64,000 nt of DNA from Garcia nutans (Eukaryota; Streptophyta; Magnoliopsida; Malpighiales; Euphorbiaceae). The number at the start of each line of letters is the position of its first letter. Within the stretch, counting starts at the first letter, position 1. Positions 11,112 to 23,998 of this stretch are shown here, one piece after another. The translations under genes and the position numbers were made by a program. Location of the stretch: assembly GCA_947685225.1 (NCBI GenBank), contig CANTUV010000062.1, positions 17,070,501 through 17,134,500 of the forward strand, read 5' to 3'. Below the pieces are notes generated by a model. The model did no database searches, was not told the origin of the DNA, and was given only the letters and a program-made list of their open reading frames with translations.

Positions 11112-11394
11112 ATTTTACATTTGTTAATTCAGTAAGTTATCGTTAGGATGAAAAATAATTAAAGTAATAAAAGATGCTTCTTTTCCATTTATATTTTTCA
11201 TCACCTTTGCTATTGTGTTTATTTATTTCATCCATACCTGGTCAAATACTTATAACAGTGCACATAGAACAATTTTAACGTTAATTCTGTTTTATTAAAT
11301 TGGGGAACAACCAAACATAAAGCCAGTATACACAAAATCACTCTTGTTGCCAACTAGCCCTTTTGGGTTTTCTAATTGACGATTTTCTCTCATT
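11112..11394. other. T1 spacer between the antisense genes and the K1 insertion
   Basis: No coding region. AT-rich sequence after the stop of the DUF7745-like gene, then one diverged copy of the short GGGTTTTC/ACTAGC repeat. It continues at 21611-21733 once K1 is removed, so the antisense gene and T1 integrase end tail-to-tail about 400 bp apart. Confidence 0.6.
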
Positions 11395-11399
11395 TAGCC

Positions 11400-14064
11400 T
11401 GTAATATCCCAAAGTATGCCCTAGAAGTTTGGTATAATAATTGTTGTAATTGAATAAGTGTATATGTGTTTAATTGAAAAGAGAAAGGAAGTGAAGAGAG
11501 AGTGTATATGTTGTATATATAGTGATATATACAACATATACAAGTCAAATGTGAAGTCAAAAGATGGTTAGTTAATGATTTTAAATTAATTAAGTTATTT
11601 AAGTGGAATTTAAGTGAGTGGATGTGGATGGAGATATTTAGAATATTTTAATATTAAATGCTTGGAGGAGAGGGTTTTGAAAAGATAGTGGATGGGGATT
11701 TGACTTTGATTTCTTTCTTTTCTTCTTTCTTTCTTTCTTCCTCCGTGGTTCAATTTCTTTTCTTTCCTTTTCTTTTCTTTTGGCCGGCTATCAAAGAATC
11801 AAGAGAGCAAGAGAGAGATTTGATCTTCTAAACTCAAGATTTAAGGAAGTTTTCAAGTGATCAAGTGGGAAATTTAAGAGTTTCTTCATCCTTGGTAAGT
11901 TTCCTCTTGATTCCTTGATTTTCTTTTAAGTTGTGTTTAAGTTTGTTGGTTGATTGTTGATGGTATGTGAATATGTTTGATTAAGATGTATTTGAGAGTG
12001 TTTGATTTAATTGATTTTGATGTTGGTGTTGGATTGGAAAGAAGGAGTTAGGTTTGATGTTGAAAGAGTAAGAATTGTGTGTATGTGATGGTTGTAAAGT
12101 GGTGTTTGATGTATGTTTTGAGTTGTTTTGGTATTTTTGCAAGTTTGTTATGGTTTTGGGTGTGTTTAGCTAAGTTGGTTTGAAGTGGGAAATGGTGGAA
12201 GTAAGAGATTTGTGGATTGTGTTGTTGTTGTTGCCGGAATCTGTATTTTTGACTTGACACGCCCATGAGCACGGCCAGGTCTATAGGCGTGTCGATGATT
12301 TTGTATTGTTGGTGTTTAGACACGGCCAGTGACACGCCCATGTCACTGGGCGTGTCATAGCTACTGTGTTGGTGAAGAATTGACACGGCCATGAGCACTC
12401 CCGTGTTGTTGGACGTGTCAATGTTTCTGGGAGACAGAATGTGTTACACGTTCAGTGACACGCCCGTGGTTCTGAGCGTGTCAAAGCTTCTGTGTTGTGA
12501 GTTTAGGGAACGGTCAGGGACATGCCCGTGTTGTTGAGCGTGTCACGTGTAGAGTTTGCCCTAGTTAGACCTTAGTCTTATTATCTCATGTGTATTATTC
12601 CTTTTGGATTAGGTTGTGAAGAGTTTGAGTTGCCCTAATCTAAGTATTGAAGGATTCTTGGAAGAAGAGTTTAGTGTTTTATGTGAGTTGCTTTTGGAGG
12701 TAAGTACAAACTACATTATTGCATACATTCATATGATATTGAGACTTAACACACATTTGATTGTAAATGTGTTAAGAAATCTAATGCATTGTTGATGCTT
12801 ATTAATAATCTTATGTTTGATATAATGTGATTGAATGATGAATTGACCTAATGTGAATTGAGACATAATGGGATGTGAAACTAATGTGGTTGGCTATTAT
12901 GATATAAATGACATAATTGAGGCATGTTTGCCTAGATGATGTTCAATGCAATTGATGATATATATATATATACTCTCTTGATGAGATATGGAGCCATGGT
13001 TGTTGGCTATAATGATGCAAATGAGATGATTGAGGCATGGTTGCCTATTTGATTATGGAATATGAAATGAGAAATGGATTGAGAAAGAGATTGTTAAAGA
13101 TGTAATTAAAATAATTGTGTGATTAATATGTTATTCAATTTTCAGAGTTCTGAGTTTGGCGGCATGCCTATAAAGTACTGGATAGGTGAAAAGACCGGGT
13201 CGTAAGCCGATTCCAGTTGAATAATGTGAAATGTGAATTATTAGGTAACAGTCTTGCCAGGTTGAGGATTTCCTCGGGTTTATCCGGGTTGAGGTTCAAG
13301 AGACTGGGTCTGTTACAGGTAACAGTCTTGCCGGGTTGAGGATTTCCTCGAGTTTAGTCGGGTTGAGGTCCAAGAGACTGGGTCTGTTAACCAATCCATG
13401 GATAGAGAGATATATGTGTATCGCCTACGGGCTTGATGATTATGATTATGGACCAAAGCAGTAACTCTGAATTCTGAATAATATATTAATGTATTATGGG
13501 CCCATGTTTGTCTTTGTTTAAATGTGATTCATGAATGGTGAAACCAATGAATAATGAAATTTAATGTAAGACTTTGAAAGGTGATATTCTTATGTATTGA
13601 TTATAATGTTTGAACATATAATATTGGCATTGCATGGAAACACATTGTTATTGTAGTTTGTACCACTAAGCCGTTAGCTTAGCGCGATTGTGGTTCATCG
13701 CGCAGGTGACAGAGAAGAACCGGAGGGTTCCTCTAGACCGAGTAGATTATAGATTTTGAGGTGTTGATAGTGGAGCTTAAAGATCAAAGACACACTGCCA
13801 ACCATGTATATATCTTATGTTTTGTAAAACTTAAGTCTTGAAGTATATGTATTTGTAAATATTTGTTATATTTTTTGCTGCGTTTTGAATAAACATTTTA
13901 TCTGTCGAGTTTTATAATATAATTTAAATGTTTTAAATTTGTTCATATCTTTTTAAAGAGATGATTTGTGTGTCTAGTAAACCGTGGCATTTCTATATTC
14001 AGTATACGTATATTACGATCATAATAGCATGCTGTGTATGTATACAAGGTATAGGGGTGTTACA
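11400..14064 (+). repeat. 5' LTR of K1
   Basis: 2,665 bp, TGTAATATCC to GTGTTACA. It contains the CACGG module (12255-12545), two tandem cassettes bounded by AACAGTC and GACTGGGTCTGTT (13244-13390), and the two-hairpin motif (13666-13703). The 116-codon minus-strand frame at 12048-12398 is an LTR by-product and is repeated in the 3' LTR. Confidence 0.95.
13666..13703 (+). other. Two-hairpin motif in K1 5' LTR
   Basis: CTAAGC-5 nt-GCTTAG followed at once by GCGCGAT-8 nt-ATCGCGC, both perfect stems, about 360 bp from the 3' end of the LTR. Confidence 0.75.
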
Positions 14065-14071
14065 TTTATTT

Positions 14072-14083
14072 TGGTATCAGAGC
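14072..14083 (+). promoter_or_regulatory. Primer-binding site of K1 (initiator Met tRNA)
   Basis: TGGTATCAGAGC, seven bases after the LTR end. This is the standard complement to the 3' end of plant initiator methionine tRNA, used to start minus-strand synthesis. Confidence 0.92.
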
Positions 14084-14234
14084 CTAGGTTTGAGATTCTC
14101 AACCTAGGCCAATTGTAAGAAAAAGAATATTTTGATTTTAAAAGTTGGTTTTTAAATAAGATACATGTCTTCGTATTGGCAGTCTTTGATCTTTAATGAG
14201 GTATATTCTGCTGTGTTTGCAGATATAGGTAGTG

Positions 14235-15778
14235 ATGGCGTCTTAGTCACGTCAGTTTGTAGAAGGTAGTGCTAAGAGTGTAGCTCCTGAAGAGGGTAGA
14301 GAGGGAGCTAGAGTTGAGAGAGTTAGTGAGGCCCTTGCTTCTGTGCCAGGGAGATCAGCTGCTGATGAGGTACGCCCGGGTTGGTTAAGGCATATGGTAG
14401 ATTTGTTGAGGGGAGCTCCGGTACAGCAGCCACCACCGCTACCACAGCCTCAAGTGCCGGTGAGGCACTATGATAAATTGAGAAAATATGGAGCTGAGGA
14501 TTTCTTGGGCACTACAGATCCTACAGTAGCTGAGCAGTGGTTGGATAAAGTGCAGAGGATATTTATCCAATTGCAAGCTACTCCTGATGAGAAATTTGAC
14601 TATGTCAGATCCCTCCTTCAGAAAGATGCCTATGACTGGTGGAAGACGGTTTCTCATGCCATGGATGATCCACCTACATTATCTTATGGTGATTTTCTGA
14701 GGGAGTTCAAGCAGAAATATACTCCGAAGGAGTATAAAGACATTAAGAAGATGGAATTCCTGAATTTGAGGCAAGACAACCGGACAGTGACAAAATATGA
14801 GATTGAGTATATCCGGTTGAGTCACTATGCCAGTGGGATTATTTCTGATGAGATAGACCGGTGCAGAAGGTTTGAGGAGGGGTTGAGGCCCTCTATTATG
14901 TGCATTGTTGCTGATTCTCGGTACCAGGATTTCTCTCAGTTAGTTGCAGCAGCTAGAAGTGTTGAGAGAGCACAAGGTATTGCAGCAGCTGCTACTGAGG
15001 AGGAGACCAGAGTGAGAAGATCCCAGTTTGAGTCAGGGTCTTCGTCTATGAAAAGAGGCCGAGGAAGTTTTATTCCGAGGACTAGTAGGAGCCTGAGGCA
15101 CTCAGGCAGATCAGTTCAGTATCAGAGACAGAGGCCGAGGCCTACAGCTTCTGTAGCTAGTGCTCCGACTCCAGTGGTTCAGAGGTCTATTTTACCTGCA
15201 TGTGAGCTTTGTGGTAGGAACCATGGGGGTGTTTGTTGGAAGGTTTGTGTATCGACTGGGTGTTTCAGATGTGGGTCACCAGCTCATTTTATTAAAGATT
15301 GTCCTGAGATGCAGGAGTATAGGCAGGCTGAGTCTGCAATTTCTCGACCTAGTGTCAGCAGAGGTGGTCGAGGGGGCAGAGGTTTTAGTAGAGGTGGTCG
15401 ATCCGGGTTTAGTCAGAGAGGAGGTTCTACATCCGGAGGCAGTAGGCCAGCTGAGGCCGGACCTTCTCAAAGAGTTTATGTGATGTAGAGGCAGCCGGAT
15501 GCTTCAGCAGTTATAGCGGGTACATTTTCTTTATTTGATATTCCAGTTCTTGCTTTGATTGATCCAGGATCTACTCATTAATACATAAGTGCATTCATAT
15601 TGCCTGTGTCTGAATTGCATTCAGAGTCCTTAAGATTTGATGTCTTGGTGACAAATCCTTTAGGACATAGTATTGTGGTGAGTAAGGTGCATCGTGATAG
15701 TGCAGTTGTGGTGCAAGGTGAGGAGTTTCTTGGTGATTTGATTGAAATGCCTTTTAAGGAATATGATTTGATTTAGGT
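14235..15778 (+). pseudogene. K1 gag and protease, broken
   Basis: Gag forms the capsid shell and packages element RNA; the aspartic protease cuts the polyprotein. The ATG at 14235 matches the starts of K2 and K3 gag. A stop follows at codon 4 (14244-14246), then an open run to 15485. Visible features: capsid region with RKYGAEDFLGT and FDYVRSLLQKDAYDWW, a Pro-rich N-terminal part, a CCHC knuckle CFRCGSPAHFIKDC (15261-15302) with a second Cys-rich motif just before it, and a Gly/Arg-rich tail. Stop 15486-15488 corresponds to CAG in K2 and K3. The protease site LIDPGSTH is followed by a stop at 15579-15581 where the others have Ser. A missing T near 15772 shifts the frame into pol. Confidence 0.93.
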
Positions 15779-18700
15779 ATGGATTGGTTGTCTAAGTATG
15801 GAGCTGTGGTAGATTGTCAAAAGAAATGTGTTATCTTGAGAACCAATAGTGGTAGAAGTGTAATGGTGTCTAGTGAGCAGAGACAACTTGCATCCTTGTT
15901 TGTATCAGCTTTTGCAGCTAGAAGGTTGATGAGAAAAGTGTGTGATGCTTATCTTGCTCATGTTGTAGATACTAGAGTAGTGGGTTTTCAACTTGATAGT
16001 ATACCCACAGTTGCAGATTTTCCAGATGTGTTTCCTAAGGAGTTGCCAGGGTTACCCCCTGAGAGAGAGGTTGAGTTTGGTATCGAATTGTTGTCTGGTA
16101 CCACTCCCATCTCTATTACTCCATATCGAATGGCACCCGCTGAGTTGAGAGAGTTGAAGGTGCAGTTGCAGGAATTGTTGGATAAAGGGTTTATTTGCCT
16201 TAGTGTTTCTCCATGGGGAGCTCCTGTTTTGTTTGTGAAGAAGAATGATGGTACTTTGAGGTTATGCATTGATTATAGGCAATTGAACAAAGTGACTATC
16301 AAAAATAAGTATCCTTTGCCTAGAATTGATGATCTCTTTGATCAGTTAAAGGGAGCAGCAGTGTTTTCCAAGATTGATTTGAGATCAGGGTACCATCAGT
16401 TGAGGGTTAGAACTGAAGATGTTCCTAAGACAGCTTTTCGCACAAGGTATGGGCATTATGAGTTCTTAGTGATGCCTTTTGGGTTGACGAATGCACCTGC
16501 AGCTTTCATGGATTTGATGAACATGGTGTTTAGGCCCTATCTGGATCAGTTTGAGGTGGTCTTCATTGACGATATTTTGGTGTATTCGTGTAATGAAGAG
16601 GAGCATGACAAGCATTTGCGGATTGTATTGCAGATCTTGAGAGAAAAGCAATTGTATGCCAAGCTGTCGAAGTGTGAGTTTTGGCTTGATCAAGTGACTT
16701 TTCTGGGTCATATAGTGTCAGCAGATGGTATTAGAGTTGATCCAAGTAAAGTTGAAGCTATTTTGAATTGGAGTCAACCAAAGTCAGTGACTGAAGTTAG
16801 AAGTTTTCTGGGTTTGGCAGGCTATTATCGACGCTTTGTGAAAGGTTTTTCTTTGATAGCTACTCCACTCACCAGATTGCTTCGGAAGGGAGTTAGATTT
16901 GTGTGGACAGATCAGTGTTAAGCTAGCTTTGAGCAGTTGAAAGAAATGTTGACTCAAGCGCCTGTTCTTACTTTACCAGTGGAAGATAAACCATATGTGA
17001 TTTACTGTGATGCTTCACATAATGGTTTAGGATGTGTTTTGATGCAAGAGGGTAAAGTTGTAGCTTATGCTTCTCGGCAGTTGAAGCCGCATGAGCTTAA
17101 TTATCCGACGCATGATTTGGAATTGGCAGCTATAGTCTTTGCTTTGAAGATTTGGCGACACTACTTATATGGAGAAAAGTGTTTTATCTATACAGATCAT
17201 AAAAGTTTAAAATATTTGGGTGTTCAGAGAGAACTGAATCTTCGGCAAAGGCGATGGTTAGAGTTGATCAAAGACTACGACTACTTGATTGATTATCATC
17301 CTGGTAAGGCGAATGTAGTTGCTGATGCCTTGAGTCAGAAGTCTTTGGCAGGTATGACTGTGTATTCGCTCTCGTTGTTTGTTGAGTTGAGAGTGTTGCA
17401 TGCTAATTTTAAATCATGTGATGATGGTGCATTGTTGGCTCATTTGCAGTTGAGACCAGTATTGTTGGATCAGATTAAAGAAGCTCAATTGGCTGATGAG
17501 AAAATTCAGAAGATTGTGTCAGATTGCCAAAATGGGGAGAGCCAAGATTTCCAGGTGAGAAGTGATGGTAGCCTTTGGTTCAAGAATAGATTATGTGTTC
17601 CCGATGATGCAAGTTTGAGAAGAACTATTTTAGAGGAAGCACATCAATCAGTTTTTGCTATGCACCCTGGGAGTACTAAAATGTATCAGGATTTGAAACA
17701 ACATTATTGGTGGTCAGGTATGAAGAGAGACATAGCGGAATTTGTATCCAAGTGTCTCACGTGTCAGAGGGTAAAAGTTGAGCATCAAGTTCCAACAGGG
17801 TTACTTCAACCTTTAACAGTGCCTGAATGGAAATGGGAGAGAGTGACAATGAATTTTGTATCTGGTTTTCCATTGACTCAGAAGAAGCATGATGCTATTT
17901 GGGTGATTGTTGATCGGTTGACAAAGACAGCTCATTTTCTTCTAGTTCGGATGGACTATTCTCTTGAGAGACTGGCTGAGCTGTATATTAATGAAATAGT
18001 GAAGCTGCATGGAGTCCCGATTTCTTTAGTGTCTGATCGAGATCCCTGGTTCACTTCAAGATTTTGGAAGAGTTTGCATGGTACATTGGGTTCTCGATTG
18101 CATTTTAGTACTGCTTTTCATCCGCAGACAGATGGGCAGTCAGAAAGAGTGATACAGATTATTGAGGATATGTTGAGAAGCTGTGTCATTGATTTTTCTG
18201 GAAGTTGGGACAAATTTTTACCGCTTGTGGAATTTGCCTACAACAACAATCATCAATCTAGTATTGGTATGGCACCATTTGAGGCATTGTATGGTAGAAG
18301 ATGTAGAACGCCTTTATGTTGGAATGAACTTGGAGAAGGCAAATTGATTGGTCCTGATTTGGTTAAAGAGACAGAAGAGAAAGTGAAAATAATTCGGGAT
18401 CGGTTGAAAGCAGCTTCAGATCGGCAGAAATCTTATTCAGATTTGAAGAGGAGAGACATAGAATTTGATGTTGGAGATAAAGTATTTTTGAAAGTGTCTC
18501 CTTGGAAAAAGATTTTAAGATTTGGTCGAAGAGGGAAGCTGAGTCCTCATTTTATTGGACCGTATGAGATATTAGAAAGAGTTGGACCAGTTGCTTATCG
18601 TCTTGCTTTGCCACCTGAGTTGGATAGAATCCATAATGTCTTCCATGTTTCTATGCTAAGGAGGTACAGATCAGATCCATCTCATGTTTTACCAGTTGAA

Positions 18701-18892
18701 TCTATTGAGGTGAGTTCGGATCTAACATTTGAAGAAGAACCAGTTGCTATTTTGGCATATGGAATGAAAGAGTTGAGACATAAGAAAGTGCCAATTGTGA
18801 AGATTCTTTGGAAGAATCATGGTAGAGAAGAGTCAACTTGGGAGAATGAGCAAGCGATGCAAGATCAATATCCTCAATTGTTTCAAACTTGA
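15779..18892 (+). pseudogene. K1 pol: RT, RNase H, integrase, chromodomain, one stop
   Basis: Reverse transcriptase copies element RNA, RNase H removes it, integrase inserts the cDNA, and the chromodomain probably directs insertion to heterochromatin. RT shows LRLCIDYRQLNK, MPFGLTNAPAAF and the catalytic FIDD (about 16562). A stop at 16919-16921 (CAA in K3) separates RT from RNase H (YCDASHNGLG, YTDHKSLKYL). Integrase has the HHCC finger (MHPGSTK, CLTCQRVK) and the D, D, E residues in IVDRLTK, VSDRD and SERVIQIIEDM. A GPY/F module (FIGPYEILERVGPVAYRL) leads to a C-terminal chromodomain ending STWENEQAM...QYPQLFQT. From 16937 the frame is open to the natural stop. Confidence 0.95.
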
Positions 18893-18925
18893 TATCAGGT
18901 AATTTCGAGGACGAAATTTCTTTTT

Positions 18926-18938
18926 AGAGGGGGAGAAT
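18926..18938 (+). promoter_or_regulatory. Polypurine tract of K1
   Basis: AGAGGGGGAGAAT directly before the 3' LTR, preceded by the chromovirus-like AATTTCGAGGACGAAATTTC. Confidence 0.88.
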
Positions 18939-21605
18939 TGTAATATCCCAAAGTATGCCCTAGAAGTTTGGTATAATAATTGTTGTAATTGAATAAGTGT
19001 ATATGTGTTTAATTGAAAAGAGAAAGGAAGTGAAGAGAGAGTGTATATGTTGTATATATAGTGATATATACAACATATACAAGTCAAATGTGAAGTCAAA
19101 AGATGGTTAGTTAATGATTTTAAATTAATTAAGTTATTTAAGTGGAATTTAAGTGAGTGGAAGTGGATGGAGATATTTAGAATATTTTAATATTAAATGC
19201 TTGGAGGAGAGGGTTTTGAAAAGATAGTGGATGGGGATTTGACTTTGATTTCTTTCTTTTCTTCTTTCTTTCTTTCTTCCTCCGTGGTTCAATTTCTTTT
19301 CTTTCCTTTTCTTTTCTTTTGGTCGGCTATCAAAGAATCAAGAGAGCAAGAGAGAGATTTGATCTTCTAAACTCAAGATTTAAGGAAGTTTTCAAGTGAT
19401 CAAGTGGGAAATTTAAGAGTTTCTTCATCCTTGGTAAGTTTCCTCTTGATTCCTTGATTTTCATTTAAGTTGTGTTTAAGTTTGTTGGTTGATTGTTGAT
19501 GGTATGTGAATATGTTTGATTAAGATGTATTTGAGAGTGTTTGATTTAATTGATTTTGATGTTGGTGTTGGATTGGAAAGAAGGAGTTAGGTTTGATGTT
19601 GAAAGAGTAAGAATTGTGTGTATGTGATGGTTGTAAAGTGGTGTTTGATGTATGTTTTGAGTTGTTTTGGTATTTTTGCAAGTTTGTTATGGTTTTGGGT
19701 GTGTTTAGCTAAGTTGGTTTGAAGTGGGAAATGGTGGAAGTAAGAGATTTGTGGATTGTGTTGTTGCTGTTGCCGGAATCTGTATTTTTTACTTGACACG
19801 CCCATGAGCACGGCCAGGTCTATAGGCGTGTCGATGATTTTGTATTGTTGGTGTTTAGACACGGCCAGTGACACGCCCATGTCACTGGGCGTGTCATAGC
19901 TACTGTGTTGGTGAAGAATTGACACGGCCATGAGCACTCCCGTGTTGTTGGACGTGTCAATGTTTCTGGGAGACAGAATGTGTTACACGTTCAGTGACAC
20001 GCCCGTGGTTCTGAGCGTGTCAAAGCTTCTGTGTTGTGAGTTTAGGGCACGGTCAGGGACACGCCCATGTTGTTGAGCATGTCACGTGTAGATTTTGCCC
20101 TAGTTAGACCTTAGTCTTATTATCTCATGTGTATTATTCCTTTTGGATTAGGTTGTGAAGAGTTTGAGTTGCCCTAATCTAAGTATTGAAGGATTCTTGG
20201 AAGAAGAGTTTAGTGTTTTATGTGAGTTGCTTTTGGAGGTAAGTACAAACTACATTATTGCATACATTCATATGATATTGAGACTTAACACACATTTGAT
20301 TGTAAATGTGTTAAGAAATCTAATGCATTGTTGATGCTTATTAATAATCTTATGTTTGATATAATGTGATTGAATGATGAATTGACCTAATGTGAATTGA
20401 GACATAATGGGATGTGAAACTAATGTGGTTGGCTATTATGATATAAATGACATAATTGAGGCATGTTTGCCTAGATGATGTTCAATGCAATTGATGATAT
20501 ATATATATATATACTCTCTTGATGAGATATGGAGCCATGGTTGTTGGCTATAATGATGCAAATGAGATGATTGAGGCATGGTTGCCTATTTGATTGTGGA
20601 ATATGAAATGAGAAATGGATTGAGAAAGAGATTGTTAAAGATGTAATTAAAATAATTGTGTGATTAATATGTTATTCAATTTTCAGAGTTCTGAGTTTGG
20701 CGGCATGCCTATAAAGTACTGGATAGGTGAAAAGACCGGGTCGTAAGCCGATTCCAGTTGAATAATGTGAAATGTGAATTATTAGGTAACAGTCTTGCCG
20801 GGTTGAGGATTTCCTCGGGTTTATCCGGGTTGAGGTTCAAGAGACTGGGTCTGTTACAGGTAACAGTCTTGCCGGGTTGAGGATTTCCTCGAGTTTAGTC
20901 GGGTTGAGGTCCAAGAGACTGGGTCTGTTAACCAATCCATGGATAGAGAGATATATGTGTATCGCCTACGGGCTTGATGATTATGATTATGGACCAAAGC
21001 AGTAACTCTGAATTCTGAATAATATATTAATGTATTATGGGCCCATGTTTGTCTTTGTTTAAATGTGATTCATGAATGGTGAAACCAATGAATAATGAAA
21101 TTTAATGTAAGACTTTGAAAGGTGATATTCTTATGTATTGATTATAATGTTTGAACATATAATATTGGCATTGCATGGAAACACATTGTTATTGTAGTTT
21201 GTACCACTAAGCCGTTAGCTTAGCGCGATTGTGGTTCATCGCGCAGGTGACAGAGAAGAACCGGAGGGTTCCTCTAGACCGAGTAGAGTCTAGATTTTGA
21301 GGTGTTGATAGTGGAGCTTAAAGATCAAAGACACACTGCCAACCATGTATATATCTTATGTTTTGTAAAACTTAAGTCTTGAAGTATATGTATTTGTAAA
21401 TATTTATTATATTTTTTGCTGCATTTTGAATAAACATTTTATCTGTCGAGTTTTATAATATAATTTAAATGTTTTAAATTTGTTCATATCTTTTTAAAGA
21501 GATGATTTGTGTGTCTAGTAAACCGTGGCATTTCTATATTCAGTATACGTATATTACGATCGTAATAGCATGCTGTGTATGTATACAAGGTATAGGGGTG
21601 TTACA
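18939..21605 (+). repeat. 3' LTR of K1
   Basis: 2,667 bp, nearly identical to the 5' LTR. It differs by scattered substitutions and a longer TA run near 20500. Downstream TAGCC completes the TSD. The open frame at 19587-19937 (minus) is an LTR by-product. Confidence 0.95.
21207..21244 (+). other. Two-hairpin motif in K1 3' LTR
   Basis: Identical to the copy at 13666-13703. Confidence 0.75.
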
Positions 21606-21733
21606 TAGCCCTAATTGTTGCCTAGCTCGCCCTTTCGGGTTTTCGAAACTAGCGGACTGCTCTAACTTTTTCCTAGGCCGCCCTTTTTGGGTTTTCAACC
21701 TAGCGAGCTCTCTTCTTTTCTTTTCTTTTTTTA

Positions 21734-22723
21734 TCATACATAAAACCTCTTTAACCTGTCAATGTTTACTGGCTTGCTAAATTCGTTCCTGTCCATGTCT
21801 AATAACTTCACCGCACCTTTGTTCATGACTTGTTTCACAACATATGGCCCTTCCTAGCTAGGCCTGAACTTCCCTCTTGGATCAGATATGTTAGGCTTAC
21901 ATTGCTTCAACACCAAATCCCCAACTCTGAATTTTTTGATTTTAACTCTTTTGTTATAGGCCCGAGCTATATTCTTTTGATACAGTTGATGATAATACAG
22001 TGCCTTTAACCTTCTCTCTTCTAGTAGAGCTAATTGTGTGTATCTTCTTCCTACCCATTAAGTTTCAGGCAATTCAGCTTCCAAGACTACTCTCAATAAC
22101 TTGATCTCAATTTAAATTGGCAACACTGCTTCCATCTTGTAAACCAAAGAGAACGGTGTCATTCTAGTAGGTGTTCGTACACTATTCCTATATCCCCATA
22201 AAGCAAAGGGAAGCATCTCTGACCAATTCCTGTAAGTTTTGGTCATCTTGGACAAAATTTGCATAATTGTTTTATTTGTTACTTCTACTGCACCATTAGC
22301 CTTTGGTCTATAAGGAGAGGATCTATGATGACAGATTCGATACTTCAAGAATAAATCCTTAACTGCTCCTTGAAACTGTACCCCATTGTCTGATATTACA
22401 CTGTGTGGGACCCCGCATCTACAGATGAGGTTCTTTTCAATAAATCTAGCCATTTGGCTTGCACCCAGTTTGTTGAACGATTCGGCTTTGACCCATTTTG
22501 AAAAATAATCTACTGCTACCACTATGAAACAGTGACCATTTGAAGCTATCGGATGTATCTCTCCTATAATGTCGATACCCCAGGTGGCAAATGGCCAGGG
22601 TGAACATATAGAATGTAATTCTTCAGGAGGCATGTGATTCAAGTTACCATACATCTAACATTGTCGGCACTTCTTGACAACCTCAATACAATCTCTCTCC
22701 ATGGTCAACCAGTAGTAACCTGG
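21734..22723 (-). pseudogene. T1 integrase
   Basis: Integrase of the Tat-type element. The zinc finger is split by stops at 22724-22726 and 22655-22657; its pairs are HVGSCGLH upstream and CRQC. The core keeps the three acidic residues in WGIDIIGEI, VISDNGVQF and KANGAVEV, together with FSKWVKAE and YRNSVRTPTRMTPFSLVY. The C-terminal part after the stop near 22110 carries RVGDLVLK, GPYVVKQV and NIDRLKRFYV, ending with TGA at 21734-21736. There is no chromodomain, as in other Tat elements. Stops at the TAG and TGA sites fit CAG and CGA ancestors. Confidence 0.88.
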
Positions 22724-23998
22724 TCAAATAATCTTTTTAACTAGGGCCAAACCACTCATATGCAGTCCGCAACTTCCTACATGTATTTCTGACATGATAC
22801 ACTCCACTTCAGGCTTTCTTAAACATCTTAAATGCAACCCATCAAGCCATCTTCGATATAACTCTCCATGGAATGTGATGTATTGCAATGACCACCGTCT
22901 TATGGCTCTTCTCTCTTTCTTTGTTGCCCCCGGCAGGTATTCCCTTTCTTCCAAAAATTGCCTTATAGTATCATACCATGCATCATGGTCTATATCAATT
23001 TCCATGATTATCTCATATTCATAGCAAGGAGTTGATGAACTGGTCAAAATTAGAGGCTTAAGAAATAAGCTGACAGAATTTTCCCATACCAAAGCCAATG
23101 TGGCTAGGGCATCAGCCATCTGATTTTCTTTTCTTGATAGGTGTATAAATCTACACTCCTTAAAGTTCTTCTTCATCATGGTCAGGTAATGGTGGTATGG
23201 TTTTAATTTTTCTTCTTTCAACTCCCACTCTCTGTTTACTTGGGATACTACTAGTAATGAATCGCCAAAAACTTCCACCTTATCCACCTTCATAATTATT
23301 AGGGTTTCCAAACCAAAAATACAAGCTTCGTACTCCACCATATTATTGGTTGCCCTAAATTTCAACTTTTTGGCTAAAGGGATGAGTTCACCTTTGGGCA
23401 ATTCTAGTATAACTCCCAAATCTTCTCCTTTCCTGTTTACTACTCCATCAAAATACATTTTCCACCCTTGTACTTCAATTGCTTCTAAATGTTCATCCGA
23501 AAATTCCAAGATTACATCTTCGCTTTCTGGCAATGGTTGTTGGGCCAGGAATTCTGCTACCGCTCTACCTTTGATTGTATTCCTGGTTACATATTCAATC
23601 TCAAATTCTTCTAATATTATCAACCATCGACCATACTTCCCAATCAAAGAAGGTGTCTCCCTTAAGTACTTCATTGGATCCAACCTGGAAATTGCTTGCA
23701 CACTATACGATTGAAAGTAATGCCGCAACTTCTTAGAAGACCAAACCATGGCTATACAAGTCTTTTCAATGATATACTTAATTTCATAAGGTAGGAGCTT
23801 TCTACTCAAATAGTAAACTGCATGTTCAATCCCTGACTCATCTGCTTGGGCTAGCATGGCTCCTATTGACTCTTCTTCTACTGCTAAGTATAGTAATAGA
23901 GGTTTGCCGAGTTTAGGTTGTTTTAAAATAGGTGTATTCAACAAATACTCTTTTATTCGCTCAAAGGCCTTTTGACATTCTTCATTCCATATGACCAG
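22724..23998 (-). pseudogene. T1 RNase H and second, archaeal-type RNase H
   Basis: A 406-codon open run (23944-22724) after a stop at about 23999 where Gln would be expected. It carries two RNase H modules in a row. The first (LLLYLAVEEESIGAML, YYLSRKLLPYE, TCIAMVWSSKKLRHYF) is the usual gypsy RNase H, weakened at the first Asp as in other Tat elements. The second starts MYFDGVVNRKG and has EYEACIFGLE, FGDSLLVVSQV and ADALATLA, so all four acidic positions of an active RNase H are present. The second copy is the hallmark of the Tat/Ogre lineage. It feeds directly into the integrase zinc finger. Confidence 0.9.

Larger units (their letters stand above)
11400..21605 (+). mobile_element. K1: complete Tekay-type chromovirus, coding region decayed
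   Basis: A 10,206-bp element with LTRs 11400-14064 and 18939-21605, flanked by perfect TAGCC duplications (11395-11399 and 21606-21610). Gag, protease, RT, RNase H, integrase and chromodomain are in order in one original frame from 14235 to 18892. Four in-frame stops and one frameshift disable it. The LTRs differ at about 17 sites by eye (~0.6%). It is inserted in T1 just downstream of integrase, in the opposite orientation to T1. Confidence 0.96.

Noticed and set aside
12048..12398. 116-codon minus ORF, repeated at 19587-19937
   Set aside because: It lies in the K1 LTRs and is present in both copies because the LTRs are near-identical; no protein family seen.
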